A DNA stretch of 16,201 nt. Origin: DASQGA01 sp035535315. Its GTDB lineage: Bacteria > Actinomycetota > Thermoleophilia > Gaiellales > Gaiellaceae. The notes under the pieces were generated by a model. That model made no database searches. It was not told the DNA's origin and was given only the letters and a program-made list of their open reading frames with translations. Below are positions 1-7,548 of this stretch, piece after piece. Position 1 is the stretch's first letter, and each line of letters begins with the position of its first letter. Where the stretch lies: contig DATLQD010000041.1 of NCBI GenBank assembly GCA_035535315.1, forward strand, positions 1-16,201, read 5' to 3'. The position numbers and the translations under genes are program-made.

Positions 1-1047
1 GACCCCGATGAGAGCAGCCAGAAGGGGCAGGATGAACATGAGGTGGCGCGGCGAGAGGCCGGGCTCCGTGCTCGTCCGAAACAGGAGCAGGAGAGCCGGC
101 GGTCCGAGCAGGGCAAGTGCGGCGTACGAGACGAAAGCCCGCTCTCCCTGCCGAGCCAGGACGGCCAGCCCGACGCTCGCGAGCACGACGGCGACGGCGA
201 GCGTCCAGCCGCGACCGCCCGCCGACGCCTGGACGGCGCGCCACACCTGCCCGAGTGCGTCTCCGGGGCTAGCGATGCTTGTCCCGCCCCCGAGCCCGAC
301 CGAGAAGCGCTGCGCAAGCCTCACGTCCGCGAAGAGAAACGGCACGAGCGCGAGTCCCACCCCGAGGACGGGCAGAGCGGGGCGCAAGGACTTTCCGCGC
401 CAGATCCAGAGGCCGACGAGCGCCTCTGCAACGACCGCGATCGCGCCGTATGGGTGGATCGCCGGGAGAAGCCAGGCGGCCAGCGCCGCCGCGAGCGCTG
501 TGCGTGGGGTTCGCTCGCGCAACGCCCGGACGAAGAGGTCGGCGGCCAGCGCACTCGCGAAGGCATAGAGCGAATACATGCGACCGAAGCTCCCGTACAC
601 GGCCAGCATCGGCGATGCCGCCGCGACGAGCGCCGCGGTCGCGCCCGCGGCCGGCCCCGCTAGGCGGCGGCCCAGATCCCAGCAGACGGGAATCGTCGCA
701 ACAGCGAAGACGACGGCGAGCCAGCGGAGCGTGAACGGGGACGAATCGACGGCGAGCGCAATGTGCGAGAGGAGGAAATGGAGCGGCGGCCCGCCTCGCT
801 CCCACCAGACGGTCTGGAGCATCTCGCCGAGCGGCCGGGCGGCGATCAGCCCGGCGACGGCCTCGTCCTCGAAGAGCGGCTTCCCGCGAACGTCCTCGAC
901 GATGCGAAGGAGCAGGACAGCGATTCCGGTTCCAACCGCGAGCGCACCAAGGATCCAAGCGAAGGGAAGCTCCCGGAGCCGAGGCACTGCAGCGCGCTCG
1001 CTCTGCGGGGTGCGGGCGGCCCGCCGCCGCTCGACGGTCTCGGTCAT
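1..1047 (-). CDS. GT-C family membrane glycosyltransferase (PMT/ArnT-like), C-terminus cut by window edge
   Basis: Likely an integral-membrane glycosyltransferase that moves a sugar from a polyprenyl-phosphate donor to a cell-envelope acceptor. The visible 349 residues start at an ATG and reach the window edge with no stop. After a basic cytoplasmic N-terminus there is a hydrophobic segment (about 30-50), then an acidic pair, Asp61-Glu62 in LFEDEA, where GT-C enzymes carry their catalytic acidic motif in the first extracytoplasmic loop. PPLHFLLSH near 87-95 and SPRHLMFILPLL near the visible end are typical of the PMT_2/ArnT group. Several Ala/Leu/Val-rich membrane segments lie between. It starts 5 bases after the HMG-CoA lyase stop, so co-transcription is likely, although no functional link is obvious. 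The class is fairly secure; the substrate cannot be told. Confidence 0.75.
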   Translation of the reverse strand, partial: MTETVERRRAARTPQSERAAVPRLRELPFAWILGALAVGTGIAVLLLRIVEDVRGKPLFEDEAVAGLIAARPLGEMLQTVWWERGGPPLHFLLSHIALAVDSSPFTLRWLAVVFAVATIPVCWDLGRRLAGPAAGATAALVAAASPMLAVYGSFGRMYSLYAFASALAADLFVRALRERTPRTALAAALAAWLLPAIHPYGAIAVVAEALVGLWIWRGKSLRPALPVLGVGLALVPFLFADVRLAQRFSVGLGGGTSIASPGDALGQVWRAVQASAGGRGWTLAVAVVLASVGLAVLARQGERAFVSYAALALLGPPALLLLFRTSTEPGLSPRHLMFILPLLAALIGV

Positions 1048-1052
1048 GCGAC

Positions 1053-1946
1053 CTAGCCTGCCACGGGGGCGAAGGTACCGGCGCGGTAGACCTGCCCAGG
1101 CAGCTCCCGGCCGAGGGTCTCTTCGAGCCACACCGCGACCGCGATCAGCGCTTCCAGGTCGATGCCGGTCTCGACTCCCTCGCCGTGCAGGAGGTACACG
1201 AGATCCTCGGTTGCGATGTTCCCGGTCGCCCGGGGCGCGAACGGGCAGCCGCCGAGACCACCCACAGAGGCGTCGAAGATTGTCGCGCCCGCGTGGAGCG
1301 CGGCGTACGCGTTCGCAAAGCCGGTGCTACGTGTGTTGTGGAAGTGGACTCCCGCCGGGCTTCCGAAGCGGGCTACGCCTCCCACGAGCTCGCTGACCTG
1401 CCTCGGTACACCCACCCCGATCGTGTCCGCGAGGACGACCTCGTCAGCGCCTCCGGCGACGATCCGCTCCGCAAGCTCAAGGACGTGCGTCGGTGCGACC
1501 TCTCCCTCGAACGGGCACCCGAAGGCAACGCTGATCGACACGACGAACGTGCGGCCGTCGCTGTGGGCGCGCTCCGAGATCCACTGAGCGGCGGCGACCG
1601 ATTCGTCCACAGAGGCGTTCGCGTTCCTGCGGTTGAAGGTCTCCGTGGCGCCGAAGCTAAAGTGCACCTCGCTCAGGGCTGTTGCTGCGAGCCGCTCGTA
1701 GCCCTTCTCGTTCAGGACGAGGCCTGCGTAGATCGTGCCATCACGCGGTTCGATTCCCGCCGCGACCTCCTCCGCTCCCGCCATCTGCGGCACGCGCTCC
1801 TGATGGACGAAGCTCGCGGCCTCGATCCGGGGAACGCCCACCGCGGCCAAGCGGTTAACGAGCCCAGCCCGAACCTGGACCGACAGGGGCTCCGGCTCGT
1901 TCTGGAGCCCATCCCGGGGGCCCACGTCGCAGATCGTCGCCTTCAC
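1053..1946 (-). CDS. Hydroxymethylglutaryl-CoA lyase
   Basis: Cleaves 3-hydroxy-3-methylglutaryl-CoA to acetyl-CoA and acetoacetate, the last step of leucine breakdown (cytosolic TIM barrel). The 297 residues are full length for the bacterial enzyme. DVGPRDGLQNE at 7-17 holds the catalytic Arg11 and Asp12. His201 and His203 in GVHFHNT and Asn243 complete the divalent-metal site. Cys234, in the glycine-rich loop GGLGGCPFAP, corresponds to the active-site Cys of the human enzyme, and the spacing between these residues matches it. The start is GTG; an in-frame TAG four codons upstream leaves no earlier start. There is no Shine-Dalgarno sequence, but a TAGGCT box lies 6 bases upstream. The usual leucine-pathway partners (methylcrotonyl-CoA carboxylase, isovaleryl-CoA dehydrogenase) are absent, so related acyl-CoA lyase substrates stay possible. 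Confidence 0.9.
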   Translation of the reverse strand: MKATICDVGPRDGLQNEPEPLSVQVRAGLVNRLAAVGVPRIEAASFVHQERVPQMAGAEEVAAGIEPRDGTIYAGLVLNEKGYERLAATALSEVHFSFGATETFNRRNANASVDESVAAAQWISERAHSDGRTFVVSISVAFGCPFEGEVAPTHVLELAERIVAGGADEVVLADTIGVGVPRQVSELVGGVARFGSPAGVHFHNTRSTGFANAYAALHAGATIFDASVGGLGGCPFAPRATGNIATEDLVYLLHGEGVETGIDLEALIAVAVWLEETLGRELPGQVYRAGTFAPVAG

Positions 1947-1952
1947 GCCGGG

Positions 1953-1958
1953 AGCCTA
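1953..1958 (-). promoter_or_regulatory. Putative -10 box (TAGGCT) of the HMG-CoA lyase gene
   Basis: TAGGCT fits the TANNNT -10 pattern of actinobacterial housekeeping promoters and ends 6 bases before the GTG. Transcription would start at or next to the start codon, giving a leaderless mRNA, which agrees with the missing ribosome-binding site. No clear -35 hexamer is visible. Confidence 0.5.
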
Positions 1959-2047
1959 GATGTAGATGGTTGATCGACGATTACCGCCTCAGGGGACGCC
2001 AATTACCAACAAACCATCTCACGACGACCTGGCATGATCCGCTGCCG

Positions 2048-3013
2048 GTGGCAGTCCCGGCGTTCTCCCGCGACCAGGTCTACACGGCGCTCGACCCCGG
2101 CGAGGCCGTCGAGGCCGTGCGTGAGGCGTTCCTCGAGCATGCGCGCGGGTCCTGGGCGATGCCGTCGAAGGTCTACGTGGAGGTGGCCGAGGGAGACTTC
2201 CGGGCCATGCCCGCCGCCGGCGCGGGTCACACCGTCCTCAAATGGGTGACCTCGTTTCCCGGCAACCCCGCACGAGGGCTTCCGACAGTCGGCGGCGTAG
2301 TGCTGCTCTCGGACGCCGCGACCGGCGAGCTGCGGGCGCTCCTCGACGCGGGCGCGGTCACCGCGCTGAGGACCGGCGCTGCGGCCGTCCTCGCCGCCGA
2401 GACCCTCTCGGTCGAGGGCGCGAGGCCTGCCGCCGTGATCGGATGCGGTGTGAACGGACGAGCGGTCGCGCGGACCTTCCTCGCTCGCGGCAGAGACGTC
2501 CTCCTCTGGGACGCACGGCCCGAGCAAGCGGCCGCAGCCGCCGCCGAGCTGGGCGAGCGGGCGTCAGTAGCCCACGAAGCGGCGGAGGCCATGTCCGCCG
2601 GCGTCGTTGTCACGGTCACGCCCGGCCACGAGCCGGTGTTCCGGGACGGGGACCTTTGCCCGGGCCAGCACGTCAGCCTGATGGGGGCGGACGGTCCCGG
2701 CAAAGCCGAGATCACGGACGGGGAGCTGGCACGGGCCCGCGTCGTCTGCGACGAGTGGGAGCAGGCGAGCCACAACGGCGACCTCGGCCATGCGTTCGCG
2801 GCGGGGGTGATCCGGCGGGAGGACGTCGTCGAGCTCGGCCACATCCTGCTCGGCACGGAGGAAGGGCGCCGCGGGGACGAGGAAATCACGATCTTCGACT
2901 CGACGGGTCTCGCCGTCCAGGATCTGGCCGTGGCGCTGGCCGTCTACCGGCGCTACCAACAAGACCCCCAATCTGACGTCTTCGGGGATACGGTCAACGT
3001 TCCGATCGGCTAG
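2048..3013 (+). CDS. Ornithine cyclodeaminase / mu-crystallin family NAD(P)-dependent enzyme
   Basis: Member of the family that includes ornithine cyclodeaminase, archaeal-type alanine dehydrogenase and ketimine reductases. Numbered from GTG 2048 (321 residues): Lys65 in LKWVTSFPGN and Arg108 in AGAVTALRTGAAA are the substrate-binding residues of the family. VIGCGVNG at 130-137 is the nucleotide-binding glycine loop. Asp215 in MGADGPGKAEI matches the catalytic Asp of ornithine cyclodeaminase (GGDCPGK in that enzyme). The frame stays open to a TTG at 1970, but that would add 26 residues unlike the family N-terminus and leave only 23 bases to the divergent lyase gene, so GTG 2048 is preferred. 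Neither start has a convincing ribosome-binding site. A VOC gene follows 16 bases downstream. Family secure; substrate unknown. Confidence 0.85.
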   Translation: MAVPAFSRDQVYTALDPGEAVEAVREAFLEHARGSWAMPSKVYVEVAEGDFRAMPAAGAGHTVLKWVTSFPGNPARGLPTVGGVVLLSDAATGELRALLDAGAVTALRTGAAAVLAAETLSVEGARPAAVIGCGVNGRAVARTFLARGRDVLLWDARPEQAAAAAAELGERASVAHEAAEAMSAGVVVTVTPGHEPVFRDGDLCPGQHVSLMGADGPGKAEITDGELARARVVCDEWEQASHNGDLGHAFAAGVIRREDVVELGHILLGTEEGRRGDEEITIFDSTGLAVQDLAVALAVYRRYQQDPQSDVFGDTVNVPIG

Positions 3014-3018
3014 AGGAC

Positions 3019-3027
3019 AAGGAGGGG
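3019..3027 (+). promoter_or_regulatory. Strong ribosome-binding site of the first VOC gene
   Basis: AAGGAGGGG, just upstream of the ATG at 3030, is a near-perfect anti-Shine-Dalgarno match. It lies in the 16-base gap after the cyclodeaminase-family stop. It is one of the few strong sites in the window and fixes this start. Confidence 0.8.
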
Positions 3028-3029
3028 AC

Positions 3030-3398
3030 ATGGGCGGAATCACGCACTTCGAGATTCGTTCGGGGGACCTCGAGCGAGCGCGTGGCTTTTGGGAGTCGCT
3101 GCTCGGCTGGAAGTTTCGCGACGTGGAGGGCCCAATGCAGTACACGATGGCGGAGGTCGGCGGCAATCCGACCGCCGGGCTCTATGCGTCGGAAAACCAG
3201 GAGCGCGGGCTGATCGTCTATTTCGACGTCGACGACGTCCAGGCGACAACCGACCGGGTGCGCGAGCTGGGTGGGCAGGTGACGACCGAGAAGACACCGA
3301 TTCCCGAGATCGGGTGGTTCGCCCATTGCATCGACACGGAGGGCAACCCATTCGGCGTCTTCACGACGGACGAATCCGTGCCGATGCCGGACGCCTAA
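3030..3398 (+). CDS. VOC superfamily protein (glyoxalase/bleomycin-resistance fold)
   Basis: A 122-residue single VOC (vicinal oxygen chelate) protein made of two beta-alpha-beta-beta-beta units. THFEIRSGDLERARGFW (5-21) is the standard first strand and helix, with His6 at the usual first metal-ligand position. The second unit starts near VYFDVDDVQATTDRV (63-77) and ends in IDTEGNPFGVF (101-111), the typical 'D-x-x-G-N' closing turn. These proteins can be metal-dependent lyases, isomerases or dioxygenases, or binders of small toxic molecules; the sequence does not say which. It probably shares an mRNA with the cyclodeaminase-family gene and may act on a related metabolite (inference). It converges on the sulfurtransferase gene. 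Confidence 0.85.
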   Translation: MGGITHFEIRSGDLERARGFWESLLGWKFRDVEGPMQYTMAEVGGNPTAGLYASENQERGLIVYFDVDDVQATTDRVRELGGQVTTEKTPIPEIGWFAHCIDTEGNPFGVFTTDESVPMPDA

Positions 3399-3540
3399 CG
3401 ACACCACACCGGCACGAACCGCGCGCCTCACGCGCGCTAGCCGGCGCTACGCTCGACGCGGGGGAACCAGTAACCAGGGGGTCCCCCGGGGGAATACCCG
3501 CGGCCGGCTGACTCGACTGCCGTCCGCCGACTCGAGGCGC
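3399..3540. other. Convergent intergenic region with G/C-tract palindromes
   Basis: The 142 bases between the converging VOC and sulfurtransferase genes hold no convincing ORF. The centre has alternating runs, GGGGGTCCCCC at 3477-3487 continuing into GGGGG to 3492, and CGGGGGAA occurs twice (3459-3466 and 3487-3494). The runs could form stable RNA hairpins in either direction and may help end transcription, although there is no U-tract. The plus-strand GGGGGAACCA (3460-3469) also recalls an actinobacterial riboswitch core; see findings. Confidence 0.4.
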
Positions 3541-4272
3541 CTAGCCTTGCTCGGCCGGTAGCCCTCGGCTCGACCAGTCGCTCCACGAGCCCGCGTAGAG
3601 CTTGGCGTCCTCACGCCCGGCGGCTGCCAGGGCGAGGAGATCGACGCATGCGGTGATTCCCGACCCGCAATAAACCACGATCTCCTCGGCCTCGAGCACG
3701 TCCGCCGGAAAGGAAGTTGCGGTTACATAGGGGACGTTGACCGCGCCCGGGATCCGTCCGGCCACCGGGTCGATCGGCTCCACCTCGCCCCGGTAGCGCT
3801 CCGGCGCACGCGCATCGACGACGACGACCCCCGGCTCGCCGAGCCGCCGCTCGAGCTCCTCCGCCTCGATCGTGTCCGCCCGTGGCGCCGAGGGTGCAAA
3901 CTCTTCGCGCACGACAACCGCCTCACCCTCCTCGAGGGGCCCTCGCCAGGCCGCAAGCCCGCCGGCGAGCACCGCCGCCTGCGGATGCCCGAAGTGGCGC
4001 AGGAGCCACCACAGGCGCGCCGCTCCCCCGCTCATGCCCTGGTCGTATGCGACCACGAAGACGTCCTCGCCGATTCCCGCCCGCCCCGCCGCTTCTGCGA
4101 ACTGCTCCGGGCCGGGAAGCGGATGGCGGCCCCCAACCGGGGACGGAAGGCTAGAGAGCTCCCGCTCGACGTTGAGAAAGCTGGCGCCCGGTATGTGGCC
4201 GGCGAGCCAGAACCCGCGGCCACGGTCTGGGTTGCCGAGCTCCCAGCGGCAGTCGATGAACTGGTAGCGCAC
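3541..4272 (-). CDS. Two-domain sulfurtransferase (thiosulfate/3-mercaptopyruvate type rhodanese)
   Basis: Likely moves sulfane sulfur from thiosulfate or 3-mercaptopyruvate to a thiol acceptor. It has two rhodanese domains. The N-terminal one (about 1-115) has the fold elements (GHIPGA at 25-30) but no catalytic Cys, as usual. The C-terminal one has VDARAPERYRGEVEP (152-166), GRIPGAVNVP and the active loop Cys202-G-S-G-I-T-A. CGSG[VI]TA is the mercaptopyruvate-sulfurtransferase form, whereas thiosulfate enzymes usually have CRKGVTA. YAGSWSDWSS near 226 is also family-typical. At 243 residues it is shorter than the usual 280 or so, because it lacks the first strand and helix; no earlier in-frame start lies nearby. 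The GTG start is 11 bases after the upstream stop. It is last in the minus-strand run. Confidence 0.87.
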   Translation of the reverse strand: MRYQFIDCRWELGNPDRGRGFWLAGHIPGASFLNVERELSSLPSPVGGRHPLPGPEQFAEAAGRAGIGEDVFVVAYDQGMSGGAARLWWLLRHFGHPQAAVLAGGLAAWRGPLEEGEAVVVREEFAPSAPRADTIEAEELERRLGEPGVVVVDARAPERYRGEVEPIDPVAGRIPGAVNVPYVTATSFPADVLEAEEIVVYCGSGITACVDLLALAAAGREDAKLYAGSWSDWSSRGLPAEQG

Positions 4273-4280
4273 GCCGTAGG

Positions 4281-4286
4281 ACCCTA
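4281..4286 (-). promoter_or_regulatory. Possible -10 box (TAGGGT) of the sulfurtransferase gene
   Basis: TAGGGT ends 8 bases before the GTG start. Its first three bases are also the stop codon of the upstream sugar dehydrogenase, so the match may be a by-product of that TAG. It sits in a perfect palindrome, CGTAGG-AC-CCTACG (4275-4288), which could be an operator. Read-through from upstream is the alternative. Confidence 0.3.
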
Positions 4287-5423
4287 CGCGGCTCCGATCC
4301 GGTAGATCGTCCCCGTTGACGAAGCGGCGTAGAGCTCGCCGCGGCCGTCCTCGCCGAACGACGTCAGCCCGTCGACCTGGATCGCCTCCTTCCGGACGCT
4401 CTCCCTCGCACCGTCAGCGGCGATACTCCAGATCGAGCCGCTGCAGTAATCGCCGTAGACGTAGCGGCCCTCCAGCGCCGGCACCTCGCTGCCGCGATAG
4501 ACGAAGCCGCCTGTCACGGAGCACCCCTCGCCGTGGTCGTAGACCGCAACCGGGCCCACAAGGCTGCCTTCCGGGTTCGGCTCCTTCTCCTCGTACGTCG
4601 CGTCGCCCTCGAACGCGTCCCACCCGAAGTTGACGAGGTTCCCGACCTCGTCCCGCGGCAGCCGGTCGACTTCCTCGAAATCCCCCTGCCCCACGTCGCC
4701 AATCCAAAGGTCTCCGGTCTCACGGTCGAACGAGAAGCGCCACGGGTTCCGGAGCCCGTACGCGGCGATCTCCGGGTCCGGGCTACTCTCGGAGACGTCC
4801 AGCGTCAGCAGCTTGCCGAGGAGGCTCGAGAGGTCCTGGGCTCGGTTCTCTGGGTCGCCGCCAGCGCCTCCGTCTCCCATCCCAACCCAGAGCCGTCCAT
4901 CGGGGCCGAAAGCCAGCTGGCCGCCGTTGTGGTTCGAGTACGGCTGGTCGATCGCGAGCACGACACGCCCGGTCGCGGGGTCGACGGCGGTCCGGTCGTC
5001 GAGCGCCCTGTACTCCACGACCCGCGTATCACCGTTCAGGTCGGTGTAGTCGACGTAGAGCAGGCCGTTCTCTCGGTAGTTCGGATGGAACGCCACGGAC
5101 AGGAGGCCCTGCTCCCCACCGCTCACGACCTCGCTCGTCACGTCGAGGAACGGCTTCGCAACCTCTCGGCCGCCTTCAACGATCCGTATGCGGCCCGCCT
5201 GCTCGACGACGTACAGCCGGTCCGGATCACCGGGCGCCGCGGCCACGTGGACCGGGCTGTCAAACCCGCGGGCAACAGCGACAAGGCGGATCCCTCCGGA
5301 AGAAGACCGGGTTTCGACCGGAGGTTCCGACCCCGTCGCCGGCTCGGGAGCAGAGTCGCCGGCTCCGGCGCAACTGGGGACGAGCACGAGCGCGAACAGC
5401 ATGAGAAGCACGGTGGCGCGCAT
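4284..5423 (-). CDS. PQQ-dependent aldose/sorbosone dehydrogenase-like lipoprotein (GSDH family)
   Basis: Predicted soluble-type quinoprotein sugar dehydrogenase, a six-bladed propeller that oxidises aldoses with pyrroloquinoline quinone. The 379 residues begin with a lipoprotein signal: MRATVLLMLFALVLVPSC, with Cys18 as the acylated residue after VPS, then a Ser/Glu/Pro linker. Family motifs follow: GGEQGLLSVAFHPN (102-115), SNHNGGQLAFGPDGRL (163-178) with His165 at the catalytic-base position, GMGDGG (181-186), GLRNPWRF (223-230) and GDVGQGDFEEVD (242-253). YGDYCSGSIWS near 323-333 is a late propeller strand. It lies 39 bases after a paralogue lacking the lipobox. Electrons would pass to an extracytoplasmic acceptor. 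No PQQ biosynthesis genes are in the window, and the true sugar is unknown. Confidence 0.87.
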   Translation of the reverse strand: MRATVLLMLFALVLVPSCAGAGDSAPEPATGSEPPVETRSSSGGIRLVAVARGFDSPVHVAAAPGDPDRLYVVEQAGRIRIVEGGREVAKPFLDVTSEVVSGGEQGLLSVAFHPNYRENGLLYVDYTDLNGDTRVVEYRALDDRTAVDPATGRVVLAIDQPYSNHNGGQLAFGPDGRLWVGMGDGGAGGDPENRAQDLSSLLGKLLTLDVSESSPDPEIAAYGLRNPWRFSFDRETGDLWIGDVGQGDFEEVDRLPRDEVGNLVNFGWDAFEGDATYEEKEPNPEGSLVGPVAVYDHGEGCSVTGGFVYRGSEVPALEGRYVYGDYCSGSIWSIAADGARESVRKEAIQVDGLTSFGEDGRGELYAASSTGTIYRIGAA

Positions 5424-5429
5424 GGATTC

Positions 5430-5435
5430 ACCGTA
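5430..5435 (-). promoter_or_regulatory. Putative -10 box (TACGGT) of the sugar dehydrogenase lipoprotein gene
   Basis: TACGGT fits TANNNT and ends 6 bases before the ATG, leaderless geometry; there is no Shine-Dalgarno sequence in the 39-base gap. It suggests this paralogue can be transcribed separately from the one upstream. No -35 hexamer is recognisable. Confidence 0.45.
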
Positions 5436-5462
5436 TCTACGCCCTATCGAGCCGACCGGTTC

Positions 5463-6578
5463 CTACCCGACGGCGAGGCGGTAGATCGAGCCGCCGTTGT
5501 GCGACAGGAGGTAGATCGCCCCGTTCGGGCCGAGGCCGAATGAGGACAGGTTCCCGGGAACGGTGAAGGGCTCGCGGCGGAAACCGCTCTTGTGCCCGCG
5601 CGCCCAGCGGAAGCTCCAGACGTCTCCCGTGCAGTAGTCACCGAAGAAGTACCGGCCGCGGGCACTGGACGGGACACCGCTGCCGCGGCCCACGAACCCG
5701 CCTGTGACCGAGCAGCGCCCTGCGCCGTGGCTGTACTCGTGGATCGGCCACTTGAGGACGCTCGGACGGCGGAGCCCTCTCGAGTTGTCGTACACGTGCC
5801 GGTTCCCCTCGTAGACCCGCCAGCCGTAATTCTCGAGCCCTCGGGCAGTCGGCCTGAAGACGTCGATCTCCTCCCAGTCGCCCTGCCCGACATCGGCGAG
5901 GTAGAAGAGCCCTGTTCGCGGGTCGGCCGAGAAGCGCCAGGGGTTGCGGAACCCAAGCGCGACGATCACGGCCTTTGCGCCGGCCCGGTCGACATTGATG
6001 CGCAGGAGCTTGCCGAGGCGGGTCGTAAGGCGTTGTGCGCGATTCTCCGGATCGCCTGCCGACCCTCCGTCACCCATCCCGACATAGAGGCGCCCATCGT
6101 TCCCGAACGCGACCTGACCGCCGTTGTGATTGCTGTACGGCTGGTCCACCCTGAGCCAGACCCTCAGGGTCGGACGTAGTGCCCGCGTGCCGCTCGCGTT
6201 CGTCCGGAATCCGACGACACGGGTGTCTCCCGCCCGGTTCGTGTAGTTGACGAATACACGATGGTTCTGGGCGAAGCGCGGGTGGAAGGCGAGCGACAGG
6301 AGACCCTGCTCGCCACAGCAGGAGACGAGATCGGAGATGTTCAGGAACGGGGTTGGCCGCACTTGCCCGTCCTGGACGATCCGGATCACCCCACCCTGCT
6401 CGACGACGTAGAGACGGCCCGCGTAAGCCCGTGTAGACGCGAGGTGCACGGGGTTCGAGAACCCCGAGGCGACCGGCGCAAGGCGGAGTGCGCCCGAGGC
6501 AGGAGCGGCAACCGAGCCGGCGAGGAGCAAGCCAGAGAGCGCGCTAAGAAACCTGCGTGTTGTCATGTGTCTCGGCAT
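5463..6578 (-). CDS. Exported PQQ-dependent sugar dehydrogenase-like protein (GSDH family)
   Basis: Second quinoprotein sugar dehydrogenase, clearly a paralogue of the gene that follows it. The N-terminus is a cleavable signal peptide: basic TTRR, a hydrophobic core FLSALSGLLLAGSVAA, and probable cleavage after ASG near residue 29, with no lipobox Cys. The mature part has CCGEQGLLSLAFHP (87-100), SNHNGGQVAFGNDGRL (149-164) with His151 as catalytic base, GMGDGGSAGDPENRAQ (167-182), GFRNPWRFS (209-217), ADVGQGDWEEID (228-239) and FGDYCTGDVWSF. CCGE has an extra Cys where the paralogue has GGE. The ATG at 6578 or the one four codons later (6566) may be the start. TAGTCT around 6617-6622 could be its -10. 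Its substrate is unknown. Confidence 0.87.
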   Translation of the reverse strand: MPRHMTTRRFLSALSGLLLAGSVAAPASGALRLAPVASGFSNPVHLASTRAYAGRLYVVEQGGVIRIVQDGQVRPTPFLNISDLVSCCGEQGLLSLAFHPRFAQNHRVFVNYTNRAGDTRVVGFRTNASGTRALRPTLRVWLRVDQPYSNHNGGQVAFGNDGRLYVGMGDGGSAGDPENRAQRLTTRLGKLLRINVDRAGAKAVIVALGFRNPWRFSADPRTGLFYLADVGQGDWEEIDVFRPTARGLENYGWRVYEGNRHVYDNSRGLRRPSVLKWPIHEYSHGAGRCSVTGGFVGRGSGVPSSARGRYFFGDYCTGDVWSFRWARGHKSGFRREPFTVPGNLSSFGLGPNGAIYLLSHNGGSIYRLAVG

Positions 6579-6650
6579 GAAAACCCCGTTCGCGCCGCTC
6601 GAGCGCCGGTGTCGGCAAGACTAGCCGAGCCACGGGCCGCGCTTCTGGGA

Positions 6651-7490
6651 TTACCCCTGTCCGGTTGCCGGCGCTGCGAGGCGGAGGGTCTCCCCGTAGC
6701 GGTTTCGACCCCGACCGGACTTCCGCTCGTAGAGACGCTGGTCGGCGGCCCGGAAGAGTGTGAGCGCCTCCACTCCCTCGCCTGGCGAGACCGCCCAGCC
6801 AAAGGTGATCCTGGCTCCTTCGGCCGCGACGGCCGCCTCCAGGCGCTCCGCCAGTTGGCCAGCCTCTTCGCTGGAGCGCACCGAGCTCAGCACTGCGAAC
6901 TCGTCGCCGCCGACCCGTGCCACCTCGTCCTCGGCGCGAAGCGTGGTACCGAGCACGACCGCAAGACGCTGAAGGATTTGGTTCCCTTCCGCGTGGCCAC
7001 GGCTGTCGTTGATGAGCTTCAGCCCATCCATGTCTCCGAGGAGAAGTGCGAACGATCGGCGTTCCGTGAGCCGCCGGCTCATAGCGGCCTCGAAGCCCCG
7101 GGTATTCGGGAGCCCGGTGAGAGCGTCCCGCTCGGCGAGAAGCCGGAGCTGGACGACGAGCTCCTGGTTTCGCTGCGCGAAGGACCCGATCAGGAAACCG
7201 ATGCCGGCGTAGGTTACAAGCCGGATCCAGGCGCTCTGGGCGAGGACTTCGGCCGTCGGCAGACTGTCGTTCAGGATGATTCCGAGCGCGTAGAGACCCG
7301 CCGCAGCGCCTCCCGCGGCCGCGCCGAAGTACGGCCCGAGGGCAAGCGCAACGAGCGCCACCGCGAAGTAGTAGAAGTTCGCGAGCCCGAGGCCCGGGGT
7401 CTCCAGCGTGAGGAACCCAGCGAAGACGAGCCCGAAGGTCAGGATGGAAGCGCCGATCAGGGCCCCGCGATGCAGGGTAGCTGCAGTCAT
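6651..7490 (-). CDS. Membrane-anchored diguanylate cyclase (GGDEF domain)
   Basis: Makes the second messenger c-di-GMP from two GTP. Residues 8-105 hold about four hydrophobic segments (LIGASILTFGLVFAGF; NFYYFAVALVALAL; an Ala/Gly-rich helix; LVTYAGIGFLIGSF), a membrane sensor region of no type I can name. A short linker leads to the GGDEF domain (120-265), which looks active: RDALTGLPNTRGF at 121-133, metal-binding Asp153 in GDMDGLKLIND, and an intact GGDEF signature at 194-198. The inhibitory I-site RAED (185-188) stands the standard five residues before it, so product inhibition is expected. The C-terminal region has ADQRLYERKSGRGRN. The start is ATG with GAGG just upstream. There is no EAL or HD-GYP phosphodiesterase in the window. 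Confidence 0.92.
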   Translation of the reverse strand: MTAATLHRGALIGASILTFGLVFAGFLTLETPGLGLANFYYFAVALVALALGPYFGAAAGGAAAGLYALGIILNDSLPTAEVLAQSAWIRLVTYAGIGFLIGSFAQRNQELVVQLRLLAERDALTGLPNTRGFEAAMSRRLTERRSFALLLGDMDGLKLINDSRGHAEGNQILQRLAVVLGTTLRAEDEVARVGGDEFAVLSSVRSSEEAGQLAERLEAAVAAEGARITFGWAVSPGEGVEALTLFRAADQRLYERKSGRGRNRYGETLRLAAPATGQG

Positions 7491-7528
7491 GTCCTCGAGA
7501 AGATCGCCCGCACCGGCCGCCCGGGACG

Positions 7529-7544
7529 TCCCTCGAACGAGGGA
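7529..7544 (-). terminator. Hairpin between the cyclophilin and diguanylate cyclase genes
   Basis: TCCCTC-GAAC-GAGGGA is a perfect 6-bp GC-rich stem with a 4-base loop, just past the cyclophilin stop at 7549. There is no U-tract, which is common for terminators in high-GC bacteria. It may end or attenuate the upstream transcript or stabilise its 3' end. Confidence 0.4.
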
Positions 7545-7548
7545 TCCG

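Noticed and set aside
269..958. 229-residue minus-strand ORF inside the glycosyltransferase
   Set aside because: Shifted frame, Arg/Ala-rich, whereas the frame starting at ATG 1047 gives hydrophobic helices and the DE motif.
6539..6566. Twin-arginine (Tat) export signal on the exported sugar dehydrogenase
   Set aside because: The N-terminus has RRFL, but the residue between RR and FL required by the Tat consensus is missing; an ordinary Sec signal is the simpler reading.
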